64,000 bases of DNA from a bacterium (GCA_029945725.1 JAQSDB010000011.1:248001-312000), one strand, 5' to 3'; shown: positions 50,725 through 58,547, numbered from the stretch's first letter. Program-made: numbers and translations. Notes: generated by a model not told the origin, from the sequence alone.

Positions 50725-51893
50725 GATCTGGCCGCCTTCACGTTGCCGGCGTACGGGTAAGCGGCACCAGAGAGGAATCTTGAGTTTATCTGTGGCAAGC
50801 GGTCATCGCTTTGATAGCGGGGTCTAGCATCATTGATGACGACGCCCGGCGCAGATTCGCACACCGGGCCGATGGCATCGAGCACGGCCTGGACCGTAAT
50901 GCTGATGAAGGGATTGATGGATTCAGACTGCTCAAATTCCAGCTGGGTCTGCAGTTTCGTAGGCTCGCCCACTATTTCGATGCTGTAGCTCAGCGGAGCG
51001 CTGAAGCCCCCGTAGGGAAGGTTGTCACCCCTGTACGCCTGATCGGGTCCGAGGTACCAGCATTCTTCGTTGGTAAAGAAGTGCCTGTCATCAAGATAAC
51101 CACGCTGCGTCAGATGCAGGGCTGCAACACTGCCTTTCCTGATGCTGGTCTTGCCCACCCTGAAGTTCTTTGTAGCTGGCAGGCCGCGCAACCGGCTTTC
51201 CACTCTCATGTCTGCGAATGATGCCCCGTGCAGGGCATGCGCAGCATTGCCGATGGCGGCGCCACAGGAGAGATCGCGGGCACTCAGGACTGGAGTGGCC
51301 AGACTCAGGTCGGCTACAGCTCCGCCAAAACCCATGGAAGCCAGGCCGCCCCACATGCCTTCAGGCGCGAGACTGAAATCGATGGCCTGCACAAAGCGGA
51401 TATGATCGACGCTGGTCAACGCACGAGTCAGTGTCATCACCAGGCGCTCGACCATAAAGCCCGGGTGAAGACCGGTGCCGTGCAGGGAACTGCCCCCCTT
51501 GTGGCAAGCGTCCCGCATGCGTGATGCCAGCAGGGGCGGCGTAGCGGGGTGGTTAGGTAGTGACGGGTTGTGGTGAGCGGCGGTTGAGATAACATTCTTG
51601 CCTGACTGAAGAAGGCTGATGATGTCCTCGTCCAAGTCTTGCGAGGGAGCAGCCGGCATCGGCGTATAAATCACGCAGTCTGCCTCCATGGCCAGGATGG
51701 CATCTCTCGAGCTTGTCGCCTGGATGCCGATGGGGTGCATCCCGACCAGCTCCCCGAGATCTTTGCCATCCTTTTGGTGGTTGAAGACCCTGGCGCCAAC
51801 TATCTCGAACTCATCACGCTTAAGCACGGCACGCGTGATGGCGCCTCCCAGCTGGCCAGGCCCCCAGATGATCAGGCGATAGGGTTTGCGCAT
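50721..51893 (-). CDS. DapB-like NAD(P)H-dependent oxidoreductase (amine dehydrogenase family), short paralogue
   Basis: A 390-aa protein, first gene of the pair. The Rossmann motif is YRLIIWGPGQLGGAITRAVLKR. HGTGLHPGFMVERLVMTL, IDFSLAPEGMWGGLASMGFG and FFTNEECWYLGPDQAYRGDNLPYGG align with its neighbour throughout, so the two arose by tandem duplication. Enzymes of this type reduce or oxidise C-N or similar bonds using NAD(P)H, but here the reaction is open. The promoter region faces a divergent TetR gene with an operator between. Confidence 0.72.
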   Translation of the reverse strand: MRKPYRLIIWGPGQLGGAITRAVLKRDEFEIVGARVFNHQKDGKDLGELVGMHPIGIQATSSRDAILAMEADCVIYTPMPAAPSQDLDEDIISLLQSGKNVISTAAHHNPSLPNHPATPPLLASRMRDACHKGGSSLHGTGLHPGFMVERLVMTLTRALTSVDHIRFVQAIDFSLAPEGMWGGLASMGFGGAVADLSLATPVLSARDLSCGAAIGNAAHALHGASFADMRVESRLRGLPATKNFRVGKTSIRKGSVAALHLTQRGYLDDRHFFTNEECWYLGPDQAYRGDNLPYGGFSAPLSYSIEIVGEPTKLQTQLEFEQSESINPFISITVQAVLDAIGPVCESAPGVVINDARPRYQSDDRLPQINSRFLSGAAYPYAGNVKAARS

Positions 51894-51960
51894 GAAGGGC
51901 TCCTTTGTCTTCGCGGATGCGAACCGAGTTTTTTGTGGAGAGTCTTGAATGGGGCTATAA

Positions 51961-51990
51961 AACTTACAATTAGTAAGTTACTAAATGTAA
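51961..51990. promoter_or_regulatory. TetR operator between the DapB-like operon and its regulator
   Basis: AACTTAC-AATTA-GTAAGTT (51961-51979) is a perfect palindrome with 7-base arms. It partly overlaps a second, shorter one, TTAC-TAAAT-GTAA (51978-51990). Both lie in the divergent promoter zone. The regulator encoded at 52039 probably controls both directions. Confidence 0.7.
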
Positions 51991-52038
51991 GTTAGTATGA
52001 TTGACGGCCCGTTTCAAGCGCATTTTCACGAGGAAGCC

Positions 52039-52635
52039 ATGACCACAGTGACCCGACGCCGGATGAGTGCCCAGTTGCGGCGCGATCAGATTCTTGATGT
52101 CACAAGGCAAGTTGTTGAATCAGAGGGATTCAATGCGGTCAGCATTGACCGTATTGCACTGGACTGCGGCATCACCCGAACGCTGATCTACCAGCAGTTC
52201 GGCACATTGCCAGCCTTGCTCGTTACCATGGTCGATCGGGAGTTTCATACCGCAGCAGATGGCTTCCTCCGGGCGGTACAAAAGCAGCCCTTCAGTGAGC
52301 AGGAGCGGTTCACATCTGCACTGGCCGGAGTACTTGATGCTGTAGATTCAGCTCCGGCCACCTGGCGCATGTTCCTTTTGCCACCAGAAGGAGGTCCACC
52401 GGAACTCTATGAGCGACTGGCCGGGGCACGTGCCATAACCCGCGAATACCTCAATGCAGCTCTGGAGGCTGCCGGACAGGTTGCGGGCTCAGATCGCGAG
52501 CTGACGATTCGCATGATGCATGCCATGGCTGATGAGTTAGTGCGGCTACGGCTGCAGGATCGTAAAAACTACACAAAAGAACGGTTGTTGGCCCAGGCCG
52601 AGTGGATGTCGAAGATGCTGTTTCAACGTTCATGA
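52039..52635 (+). CDS. TetR/AcrR-family transcriptional regulator
   Basis: A 198-aa TetR-type regulator. RRDQILDVTRQVVESEGFNAVSIDRIALDCGITRTLIYQQFG, read in pieces (QILDVTRQVVESEGFNAVSI and CGITRTLIYQQFG), is the DNA-binding domain. The rest is the helical ligand domain. I start at ATG 52039, with GAGGAAG 3 bases upstream. The ATG at 51997 lies just past the operator and gives an unusual N terminus. It is divergent from the DapB-like pair and probably represses it. The gene ends 65 bases before the phage attachment site. Confidence 0.88.
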   Translation: MTTVTRRRMSAQLRRDQILDVTRQVVESEGFNAVSIDRIALDCGITRTLIYQQFGTLPALLVTMVDREFHTAADGFLRAVQKQPFSEQERFTSALAGVLDAVDSAPATWRMFLLPPEGGPPELYERLAGARAITREYLNAALEAAGQVAGSDRELTIRMMHAMADELVRLRLQDRKNYTKERLLAQAEWMSKMLFQRS

Positions 52636-52700
52636 GGGCAGGCAAGTGAAAAATGCAGGGCTTGATTTAAGATTTGGCAAAATAAACGAAGTGCCACTTT

Positions 52701-52728
52701 ATTTAACATAATATACAGAGTTAAGACC
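52701..52728 (-). mobile_element. dif-like XerCD site, likely left attachment junction of the phage element
   Basis: Reading the complement, the XerD arm TTATGTTAAAT and the centre TGTATA of the E. coli dif are matched base for base (17 of 17; on the + strand ATTTAACATAATATACA at 52701-52717). The XerC side (52718-52728) matches dif at only 4 of 11 positions. Such half-degenerate sites are what XerCD-integrating phages leave at one junction. The chromosome lies on the XerD side and the element on the XerC side. Confidence 0.7.
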
Positions 52729-53074
52729 GCAAAACGCCAAGGAAGGGCAGGGCAAACACAGCAAGCGCAAGGCATGCCGCGTAAGGCACCGCTGACACAA
52801 TCCGCGCCCAGATAGGCCGCATTTCCTCGTTCTTCTCCCGCTCCAGGTGCATACAGGCAACCGCATAATCAGGGTTGATCCCCAAGGCTTCAGCAGCCGC
52901 TTTTGCATGCTCATCGCTCATGGTGCTTTCGCCATCCCGCCAGTAGTACCCGCATTGCCGGCTGGCCCCAAGAAACTTGGCAACGCCGTAGGGCGTGTCA
53001 GGCTTCCCGGCCTTGCGCAGCACGGCTTTGACGCCTTCGTATAGGTCGTTTGTGGTGAGTGGTTTCGTGCTCAT
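52721..53074 (-). CDS. DUF3693-like phage protein (helix-turn-helix N domain, C-terminal membrane segment)
   Basis: A 117-aa protein. DLYEGVKAVLRKAGKPDTPYGVAKFLGASRQCGYYWRDGES, read in pieces, looks like a Cro/CI-type HTH, and DEHAKAAAEALGINPDYAVACMHLEREK is the DUF3693 pattern known from filamentous phages of Xanthomonas and Vibrio. A hydrophobic C-terminal end (ARIVSAVPYAACLALAVFALPFLGVL) may anchor it. GGAGG lies 8 bases before the start. It is transcribed leftward and its stop codon lies within the XerC arm of the attachment site. A regulatory role is likely. Confidence 0.75.
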   Translation of the reverse strand: MSTKPLTTNDLYEGVKAVLRKAGKPDTPYGVAKFLGASRQCGYYWRDGESTMSDEHAKAAAEALGINPDYAVACMHLEREKNEEMRPIWARIVSAVPYAACLALAVFALPFLGVLRS

Positions 53075-53147
53075 TTGGGAGCCTCCGGCAATAGATTTTG
53101 CCTATGGGTGATGGGCAGAAGTTTAGGACGCTATTCCAGCTGAGTCT

Positions 53148-53189
53148 GTATTCCTACGGCGTTTGCATGTTCAAACGCAGTCGGAATAC
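53148..53189. repeat. Interrupted inverted repeat in the early divergent region (origin or operator candidate)
   Basis: GTATTCC (53148-53154) pairs with GGAATAC (53183-53189), and CGTTTG (53160-53165) with CAAACG (53172-53177), giving a two-step cruciform around CATGTT. It lies between the DUF3693-like gene and the next genes. It could be a repressor site, a rolling-circle double-strand origin or part of attP. Confidence 0.45.
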
Positions 53190-53227
53190 ATTCGGCCCCG
53201 TTCCCCCTCGCTGCCATCCCGGCAGCA

Positions 53228-53251
53228 CTCCCCGGACTGATCGCCGGGGAG
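53228..53251. repeat. GC-rich hairpin in the early region
   Basis: CTCCCCGG, 8-base loop, CCGGGGAG, followed by a run of G. There is no U-tract on either strand. A folded single-strand origin or a transcription pause site is possible. Confidence 0.4.
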
Positions 53252-53292
53252 CGGGGGGGGCCAAATAGGGGGCAGTCATGCACAAACAGCCA

Positions 53293-53571
53293 TCAGGGGT
53301 GGAAGCGGTCGTCAAATCTGGAGTCAGCACCAAGGCCACTGTCGCGGTTCTTCAGTCCGAAACCCTCAAGGGCAAGGCAGGTGCGGGTGTAATCGCCAGC
53401 GCCGGAAACGTAAATAATCCGGTAAATCCTGCCGGTGTAATCCTCAATACCAATCCTCATTTCCTTTCCGTCCTCCCAGCTATCGCCAAGGGACATTTCA
53501 AGCCAATTTTTGATGGCGGTATCAAAGGGTGGGGCTTCATCTGCCGGCACTTGAAGCTGGGAGTCGTACAT
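53293..53571 (-). CDS. Hypothetical phage protein, leftward module
   Basis: A 92-aa protein, MYDSQLQVPADEAPPFDTAI at its start, then KNWLEMSLGDSWEDGKEMRI, GIEDYTGRIYRIIYVSGAGD. AAGGAG lies 8 bases ahead of ATG 53571, a near-perfect ribosome site. The composition is balanced and acidic, unlike the opposite strand frame that covers the same bases. No family is recognised. It may be expressed with the DUF3693-like gene 219 bases downstream. Confidence 0.55.
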   Translation of the reverse strand: MYDSQLQVPADEAPPFDTAIKNWLEMSLGDSWEDGKEMRIGIEDYTGRIYRIIYVSGAGDYTRTCLALEGFGLKNRDSGLGADSRFDDRFHP

Positions 53572-53735
53572 AGGTTTTTCTCCTTGAAGTGGAAACTGAT
53601 CTGCCTGCATGTGGTGGTGTTTGCCGTTCACCAGCTCGGGTCGCGGGCAGGTTACTACGCCTGCAAGTACGCATTGAAGGGTGCAAGGGAAAAGGCCTGG
53701 GCCGAGTGCTGGGAAAAGCGCCAGGGCGGTGCAGC

Positions 53736-54023
53736 ATGAAAGACCACATTCAAGGGCCGTGGCGCAAGGGCGCCGGAATATCGGACGTGATCGTGAGCGC
53801 TGAAGGCGAGTACGTCGCCAGCGTCTGGGGTCGCACTGCCGAAGAGGCGAGGGCTCGCACTTCAATGGTGGTGGCGGCGCCGGAAATGCGCGAGCTTCTG
53901 GACTTTGTTTTTGAAGCATACATGGGGCGCAGTGGGTCGACCGTAGAAAGGCAGTGCGCGATAGATGCGGCATGGGATCGCTGGGTGGTGATGAGCAGGG
54001 TAATTGATGGCGGTGCATCATGA
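53736..54023 (+). CDS. Small phage protein of the xPGPW type
   Basis: A 95-aa protein starting MKDHIQGPWRKGAGISDVIV, then GEYVASVWGRTAEEARARTSMVVAAPEMRELLDF in pieces. The GPW near the N terminus, a V-A-x-V strand and the AAAPEMxELL-like helix are widespread in small phage early proteins of unknown function. It overlaps the next gene by four bases (54020-54023). It is the first clear member of the rightward early operon. Confidence 0.65.
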   Translation: MKDHIQGPWRKGAGISDVIVSAEGEYVASVWGRTAEEARARTSMVVAAPEMRELLDFVFEAYMGRSGSTVERQCAIDAAWDRWVVMSRVIDGGAS

Positions 54024-54298
54024 GCCCAGTGAAAGCAACCGTGATGTATATCCTGGCGCTGCTGCTGATTGCCTTGGTTCCGGCAAAAGGGCGTGCGGAG
54101 CAAAAAGAGCTGGATTTCAAAGAGTGCGCGGAAATATCCGGCTTGTATCACGCCAATCCTTTCGGGCCGACCATGCGGCAGCTTGATACGTTGCAGGGCT
54201 GCATATCGTGGCAGATCAGGCAGACGGCACTGGAAAAAAAGCAGGGCGAAGAAAACCGGGCCATTGACCGCAATTTCTCGCGGGGTGATTCGGAATGA
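54020..54298 (+). CDS. Small secreted phage protein
   Basis: A 92-aa protein with a signal peptide (VMYILALLLIALVPAKGRA, about residues 8-26) and two Cys in the mature part (FKECAEISG, LQGCISWQI) that could form a disulfide. The tail is charged. It overlaps the genes on both sides by four bases each. A periplasmic role, for example in lysis control or superinfection exclusion, is only a guess. Confidence 0.6.
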   Translation: MSPVKATVMYILALLLIALVPAKGRAEQKELDFKECAEISGLYHANPFGPTMRQLDTLQGCISWQIRQTALEKKQGEENRAIDRNFSRGDSE

Positions 54299-54525
54299 GC
54301 GCTCCTTATCGTCACTTCACGCTGGCGCCGTGTCCGCGTTGCCTGTCTGAATCAATTCGCGTGATCGCAATTCAGCACGGCCAGACGGCGCGGTGGTCTG
54401 TAACCATCGGTTGCCGTGAGTGCAATTTCAACGTGGGAGAGATGGCAGGGTGCGATAACTTTCACCGTGCTACTGATGACGCCTTTGTGAGCTGGCAGAC
54501 ACAGCCACGCGAGGTGGCAGCATGA
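54295..54525 (+). CDS. Lar-like zinc-ribbon protein
   Basis: A 76-aa protein. LAPCPRCLSESIRV and IGCRECNFNVGEMAGC hold two C-x2-C pairs, and the end ATDDAFVSWQTQ resembles the A-x-x-x-W end of Lar-type restriction alleviation proteins. The family includes the Rac prophage protein that modulates EcoKI. Protection of incoming phage DNA from host restriction is possible, in line with the methyltransferase-like gene at 57009. Confidence 0.6.
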   Translation: MSAPYRHFTLAPCPRCLSESIRVIAIQHGQTARWSVTIGCRECNFNVGEMAGCDNFHRATDDAFVSWQTQPREVAA

Positions 54526-54568
54526 CAAAAATAAAGACCAGTCCGCCTTAAAACAAGAAGAAAAAACC

Positions 54569-54694
54569 ATGCGTGAAATTTTCATTGCGTGCCTTTGCAT
54601 AGGCGCGTTGGGGCCTTTTGTTGCTCAAAATTCAGGGGAACACTATGAACGCACAAGTGCAACCGCCACTGCTTTTGCAAGCCATCGCTGCTGA
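54569..54694 (+). CDS. Possible 41-residue phage peptide with hydrophobic N terminus
   Basis: MREIFIACLCIGALGPFVAQ starts this short frame, and AAGAAG lies 7-8 bases ahead. The N terminus looks like a signal peptide. It overlaps the start of the next gene in another frame by 50 bases. Weak evidence; it may be noise. Confidence 0.3.
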   Translation: MREIFIACLCIGALGPFVAQNSGEHYERTSATATAFASHRC

Positions 54695-55100
54695 GAACCT
54701 TATTAAAACTCGGGCAATACTGGCGAACACGGCAGAAACCGGAATGAGCGCGGAACATGCGGCACTGTCTGTCTGGTGGGATTCAATGAAGATTCACCAG
54801 CGGCGCGGCCTGCTGATGCTGGCCGGTGTGAATAATACCGACAGGGGGCGGCAGCAGTGGGAAAAGCTGCCAGTTCCGGCGCGTGCCGCTGTGGTGTTGC
54901 TGGCAGATAACCTGCGGCATGGTCTTAATGGCGTGGCCTCGGTGTTGCGTGATGTGCGCGAAAGTGCAAGGGCGGAAATCAAGCGCTTTCATGCTGAGCA
55001 ACGAAAAATTGAGCGCGAGCAGGAAAAACGCGAACGGGAAAAAGAGCTAAAACCGGGTTCCCATGCTGGATTCAGTCGCAATCGTAAGGAAGCGGCATGA
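54645..55100 (+). CDS. Hypothetical phage protein with charged coiled-coil tail
   Basis: A 151-aa protein, MNAQVQPPLLLQAIAAENLI at its start, ribosome site GGGGA upstream. The middle is helical. Residues about 110-140 (RAEIKRFHAEQRKIEREQEK) are very charged and predicted to be a coiled coil. It overlaps the Rep gene by four bases (ATGA), so it is probably translated with it and may assist replication. No family is recognised. Confidence 0.6.
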   Translation: MNAQVQPPLLLQAIAAENLIKTRAILANTAETGMSAEHAALSVWWDSMKIHQRRGLLMLAGVNNTDRGRQQWEKLPVPARAAVVLLADNLRHGLNGVASVLRDVRESARAEIKRFHAEQRKIEREQEKREREKELKPGSHAGFSRNRKEAA

Positions 55101-56974
55101 TTGACGTTCGCCCGTTCCTTGCCTTTCCTGATGCCGCAAAGTGGACGCACACTTTTACGCGGGAGCAGAAAAAATACCTTGCCGCCACGGTGCGGCCGGT
55201 GCAGCCACTGGCTGGAATGCTGGCGAGTGTCTACGTGTCAACGGCCAAGAGGTTCGGCTATGTGCAGGCAAATAACGAGCTGCGCGCGATTCCTGAAAAG
55301 CTGCTGCGCCATGACCTGAACCTGTCCTGGTCGGATGAGGACTTGTGTCGGTGGTGTCAGCATCGCGCCGAGAAGGCAACACCGCTCTTGCGGGCAGCAG
55401 AAGCAACAGACAGCGAAGCGGTCATGCTGGGTGTGATTATCCGGGCTCGCGCCATGCTGGGCCGGTACGGCTTTGAATTGCCGGACGTGGAGACTTACGG
55501 GCCGATTCCGGTCATGCGCCGTTTGGTCGATGCGGCGCAGTGGCGGCGGTGGGCTCGCAAGCTCCAGGCGCAGGAAGTGGAGAAGATCGCCATTCTGCTT
55601 GGCCGTGTGCGTATGGGTGCCGAGATTTATTGCAGTGATGAAACCGTGCGGCGCCGCAGTGCGCAAAAGCACCGTAACCGCAAGTATCTGGAAGCCACCA
55701 CGGCAGAAAATCAGGAAGGCCAGACCTACACGCTGGCGGAACTGTCAGACCTGTCTGTCAGCAATCCGCGCCACCGTCGCAGTGAATTGATGGTGCGCAT
55801 TCGTGGCTTTGATGATGTGGCTGTTTTGCTTGGCCACGTCCGCGAGTTCTGGACGCTCACCACGCCGTCACGCTTTCACCGGTTCACCACGGTGGCCACC
55901 GGAAAATACAAAGCCGGCAAGCCGGTGCGTGTGGCCATTGATAACAAGAACTGGGACAAAGAAACCACGCCAGGCGATGCGCAAAAGTGGCAGACAAAGA
56001 ATTTTAGCCGGATCAGGGCGGCGCTTGCCCGTCGGGGTGTGAGGCTCTACGGCATGCGCGTTGTGGAAGCGCACCACGACGGCACCCCGCACTGGCACAT
56101 GGCCGTTTTTTATCATCCGCACTGGCAAGGTGACGAACGTCGCGCCGCTTCGCCGCGTGTGCGCGCCATCGTGCGTCGTTACGCAATCAAGGGGATGCAG
56201 GCCAGTGATGCACTGGAGCGTGGGGCCAAAGAGCGCCGCGCCGACTTCAAGGCCATAGACCCGGAAAGGGGAGACGCGGCCGGCTACCTCGCCAAATACA
56301 TAACGAAAGCCATACCTGCTGAAGATACCGGCACCCTGGTGCAGCAAGACCTCTACGGGTACGACGGCGGCGACAGTGCGCGCCGCGTTGAGGCGTGCAT
56401 GAGCTGCTGGGGAAGTCGTCAGTTCCAGCAGCTCGGCGGGCCATCGGTGCAGGCCTATAGGGAAATGCGCCGCGCCATGGCTGGCGACGTGACGCAGGCG
56501 GATTTATTCGACGCGCCAAAGCAAGTGCAGCTCTGTGCAGACGCTGCCGATGAGGGCGACTGGTCGGCCTTTGTTTTGATGATGGGCGGCCCGACCGTGC
56601 GTCGCGATGACCAGACCGTAAGGCTTGGATATTGGACTGAGCACACAGCAGACGGCGAAGTGATCGGCACGCCGTTAACCCGTTACGGGGAAATTCCAAA
56701 GGACAAGATTTTCGGCCTCACCTATGACCAGGGCGAGGGTCACATTCTCACGCGTGCGCATACGTGGACGATTCACCGGCCGGGCGAAGAAAAGCCGGAA
56801 GTGAAGGCGCCGGAGTTTGAAGCGGAGCGCAAGCAGGCAGTACGCGGCGTGATGGCTGAAGTGGAGTCCTTGAAGGTTTTCCGTTCGGATTTTGATTTTG
56901 ATTTTGAAGGCGAAGCCTTCGGTTTTGGGTTTTATGGTGGCGCGAACGCGCCGCCCTTGGAGTGCTGTCAATAA
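55097..56974 (+). CDS. Rolling-circle replication endonuclease (P2 gpA-like, HUH superfamily)
   Basis: A 625-aa protein. The metal-binding HUH motif is in VVEAHHDGTPHWHMAVFYHP, and the catalytic motif has two Tyr spaced by three residues in GYLAKYITKAI, as in phiX174 A and P2 A proteins. SCWGSRQFQQLGGPSVQAYREM matches a conserved P2-type segment. It nicks the origin, stays on the 5' end and restarts circles. The first 250 residues have no visible motif; the end carries an unusual Asp/Phe repeat (SDFDFDFEGEAFGFGFYGG). PM2 corticoviruses and some filamentous phages use related proteins. Confidence 0.88.
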   Translation: MIDVRPFLAFPDAAKWTHTFTREQKKYLAATVRPVQPLAGMLASVYVSTAKRFGYVQANNELRAIPEKLLRHDLNLSWSDEDLCRWCQHRAEKATPLLRAAEATDSEAVMLGVIIRARAMLGRYGFELPDVETYGPIPVMRRLVDAAQWRRWARKLQAQEVEKIAILLGRVRMGAEIYCSDETVRRRSAQKHRNRKYLEATTAENQEGQTYTLAELSDLSVSNPRHRRSELMVRIRGFDDVAVLLGHVREFWTLTTPSRFHRFTTVATGKYKAGKPVRVAIDNKNWDKETTPGDAQKWQTKNFSRIRAALARRGVRLYGMRVVEAHHDGTPHWHMAVFYHPHWQGDERRAASPRVRAIVRRYAIKGMQASDALERGAKERRADFKAIDPERGDAAGYLAKYITKAIPAEDTGTLVQQDLYGYDGGDSARRVEACMSCWGSRQFQQLGGPSVQAYREMRRAMAGDVTQADLFDAPKQVQLCADAADEGDWSAFVLMMGGPTVRRDDQTVRLGYWTEHTADGEVIGTPLTRYGEIPKDKIFGLTYDQGEGHILTRAHTWTIHRPGEEKPEVKAPEFEAERKQAVRGVMAEVESLKVFRSDFDFDFEGEAFGFGFYGGANAPPLECCQ

Positions 56975-57008
56975 GTGTACGCCGTGAAAAAAAACAGGAA
57001 TTTTAAAG

Positions 57009-57701
57009 ATGCGGGTTCTAGTCGGATGTGAATACAGCGGGACAGTTCGCGATGCTTTCATCGCTCGCGGTCACGACGCGGTGAGCTGTGATCTTCTCCC
57101 GACCGAAAGGCCGGGGCCGCACTATCAGGGAAGTGTTCTTGACCTATTAGGGGGGCAGCATTGGGATTTAGGGATCTTCCATCCGCCGTGCACGTACCTG
57201 ACCAGCGCGGGCTTGTTTCGCAATGCGGGAAATCCTGAGCGGCAGGCAATGACTGAAGAGGCGCTGCAGTTTGTGCGTCTGCTGCTGGATGCGGGAATAG
57301 AACGAATTGCCCTGGAAAACCCGGTGGGCCGCATCGGTACAGCGGTAAGGAAATCAAGCCAGACCATCCAGCCTTATGACTTCGGGGAAGACGCGAGCAA
57401 AGCGACGTGCCTCTGGCTGAAAAATCTGCCGCTGCTGGTGGCTGATCCTTCAAACCGTTATCCGGGGCGCTGGGTCATTGATCCGCGAAACGGTAAGACC
57501 GTGGAGCGCTGGAGCAACCAGACCGACTCAGGGCAAAACAACCTGCCGCCATCAAAGGATCGTTGGAAAGACCGGAGCCGCACATATCAGGGAATTGCGG
57601 ACGCGATGGCTGACCAGTGGGGAGGCGGCACGGTGCAAAGCGTAGCTTTGCACGCTGCGCCGGTTGTTCGGCAAGAAGCACAGTATTCAATGCAGTTTTA
57701 A
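57009..57701 (+). CDS. Short C5-cytosine-methyltransferase-like phage protein
   Basis: A 230-aa protein. VGCEYSGTVRDAFIARGHDAVSCDL is the SAM-binding start, read as CEYSGTVRDAF and GHDAVSCDL. HPPCTYLTSAG holds the Pro-Cys of motif IV, and IALENPVGRIG the Glu-Asn of motif VI. It lacks room for a normal target-recognition domain, having only about 90 residues after motif VI. Phage proteins of this kind are common and mostly untested. Protection against host restriction is the usual idea. Confidence 0.7.
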   Translation: MRVLVGCEYSGTVRDAFIARGHDAVSCDLLPTERPGPHYQGSVLDLLGGQHWDLGIFHPPCTYLTSAGLFRNAGNPERQAMTEEALQFVRLLLDAGIERIALENPVGRIGTAVRKSSQTIQPYDFGEDASKATCLWLKNLPLLVADPSNRYPGRWVIDPRNGKTVERWSNQTDSGQNNLPPSKDRWKDRSRTYQGIADAMADQWGGGTVQSVALHAAPVVRQEAQYSMQF

Positions 57702-57725
57702 TTTTTCACAACAGAGGTTAATAAA

Positions 57726-58547
57726 ATGAGAAAGCTGAGCCAGCAAGAAAGAGCAGTTTACGGAACATGCAGGGCATGCGGCGCCATTCATGGCGAGGCG
57801 TGCAAAGCCGATGTGTCGGGGCCGATGGATTTCGGGGCGCACCGCACGCGCTTTCATTTCGCGCCAACAGAGGTCGAAGACGAAGGCGGCCAGGATCAGC
57901 CGGAAAAGTCGCCTGAAGGTGCCGGGCCGTGGGTGTGTTACGTCGATGGCCTGAAAAAAGTAAAGGAATCAGGGCCGGAGTGGACGGCAGAAACGCGCCT
58001 GATGCTGGTCATGGCAACGTCTGCATTTATGCAATCTGCCTTCATGTCGGGGATTCCTTACGGAATGCACGGTGTACCGAACATGCAGACGCTGCTGGAG
58101 CTGGGTGGAATGTCGGCCGATGAGCTGGAGGGCGTGCGTGATTCAATCGTCGGTGACATTGATGACCTGCTTCTGCCGTTTTTCATTGAAGGGAAACTTC
58201 CGGAAATGCCAGATTCACGGGCGCTGCCTTATGAAGGGTTTGAGGATGAAGGCGCGGCTTCTATCGTGTCGAAAATGGTAGATACGGGGGCAGCACTGCG
58301 TGGAATCCTTGACGGGATCAAGGCAGGGAAGGAAAAGGGCGAGGCCACGGCCGCTGAAGTTGAGCTGGTAGAAGATATTTCCGATGGTTTCGCGCTGGTG
58401 AAGGAGATTTGCGCGGATGCTGCAGTGAAACTTCTCCAGCTTGATGAGGTGCGCTGGCCAGACTCTCCGAAGGTCAAGGGCGCCGTGGTTTTCGGGGCGC
58501 AGTTGGCTGGTCTGGATCTCAAGGGCTTGAGCATCACGGTCAAGTGA
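57726..58547 (+). CDS. Hypothetical phage protein with N-terminal zinc-finger-like motif
   Basis: A 273-aa acidic protein. GTCRACGAIHGEACKADVSG and GAHRTRFH give a C-x2-C-x7-C-x(n)-H pattern like small phage zinc fingers of the CxxCGAxxGxxC type. The rest is helical (TAAEVELVEDISDGFALVKE) with Asp/Glu-rich parts and no membrane segment. It lies between the methyltransferase-like gene and the HTH gene. Role unknown. Confidence 0.55.
   Translation: MRKLSQQERAVYGTCRACGAIHGEACKADVSGPMDFGAHRTRFHFAPTEVEDEGGQDQPEKSPEGAGPWVCYVDGLKKVKESGPEWTAETRLMLVMATSAFMQSAFMSGIPYGMHGVPNMQTLLELGGMSADELEGVRDSIVGDIDDLLLPFFIEGKLPEMPDSRALPYEGFEDEGAASIVSKMVDTGAALRGILDGIKAGKEKGEATAAEVELVEDISDGFALVKEICADAAVKLLQLDEVRWPDSPKVKGAVVFGAQLAGLDLKGLSITVK

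Noticed and set aside
53278-53739. 153-codon + strand frame at the start of the phage early region
   Set aside because: Most of it lies opposite a better minus-strand gene (53293-53571) and its first half has an unlikely composition. Its end (from about 53584) might still code a short protein, but no convincing start was found.
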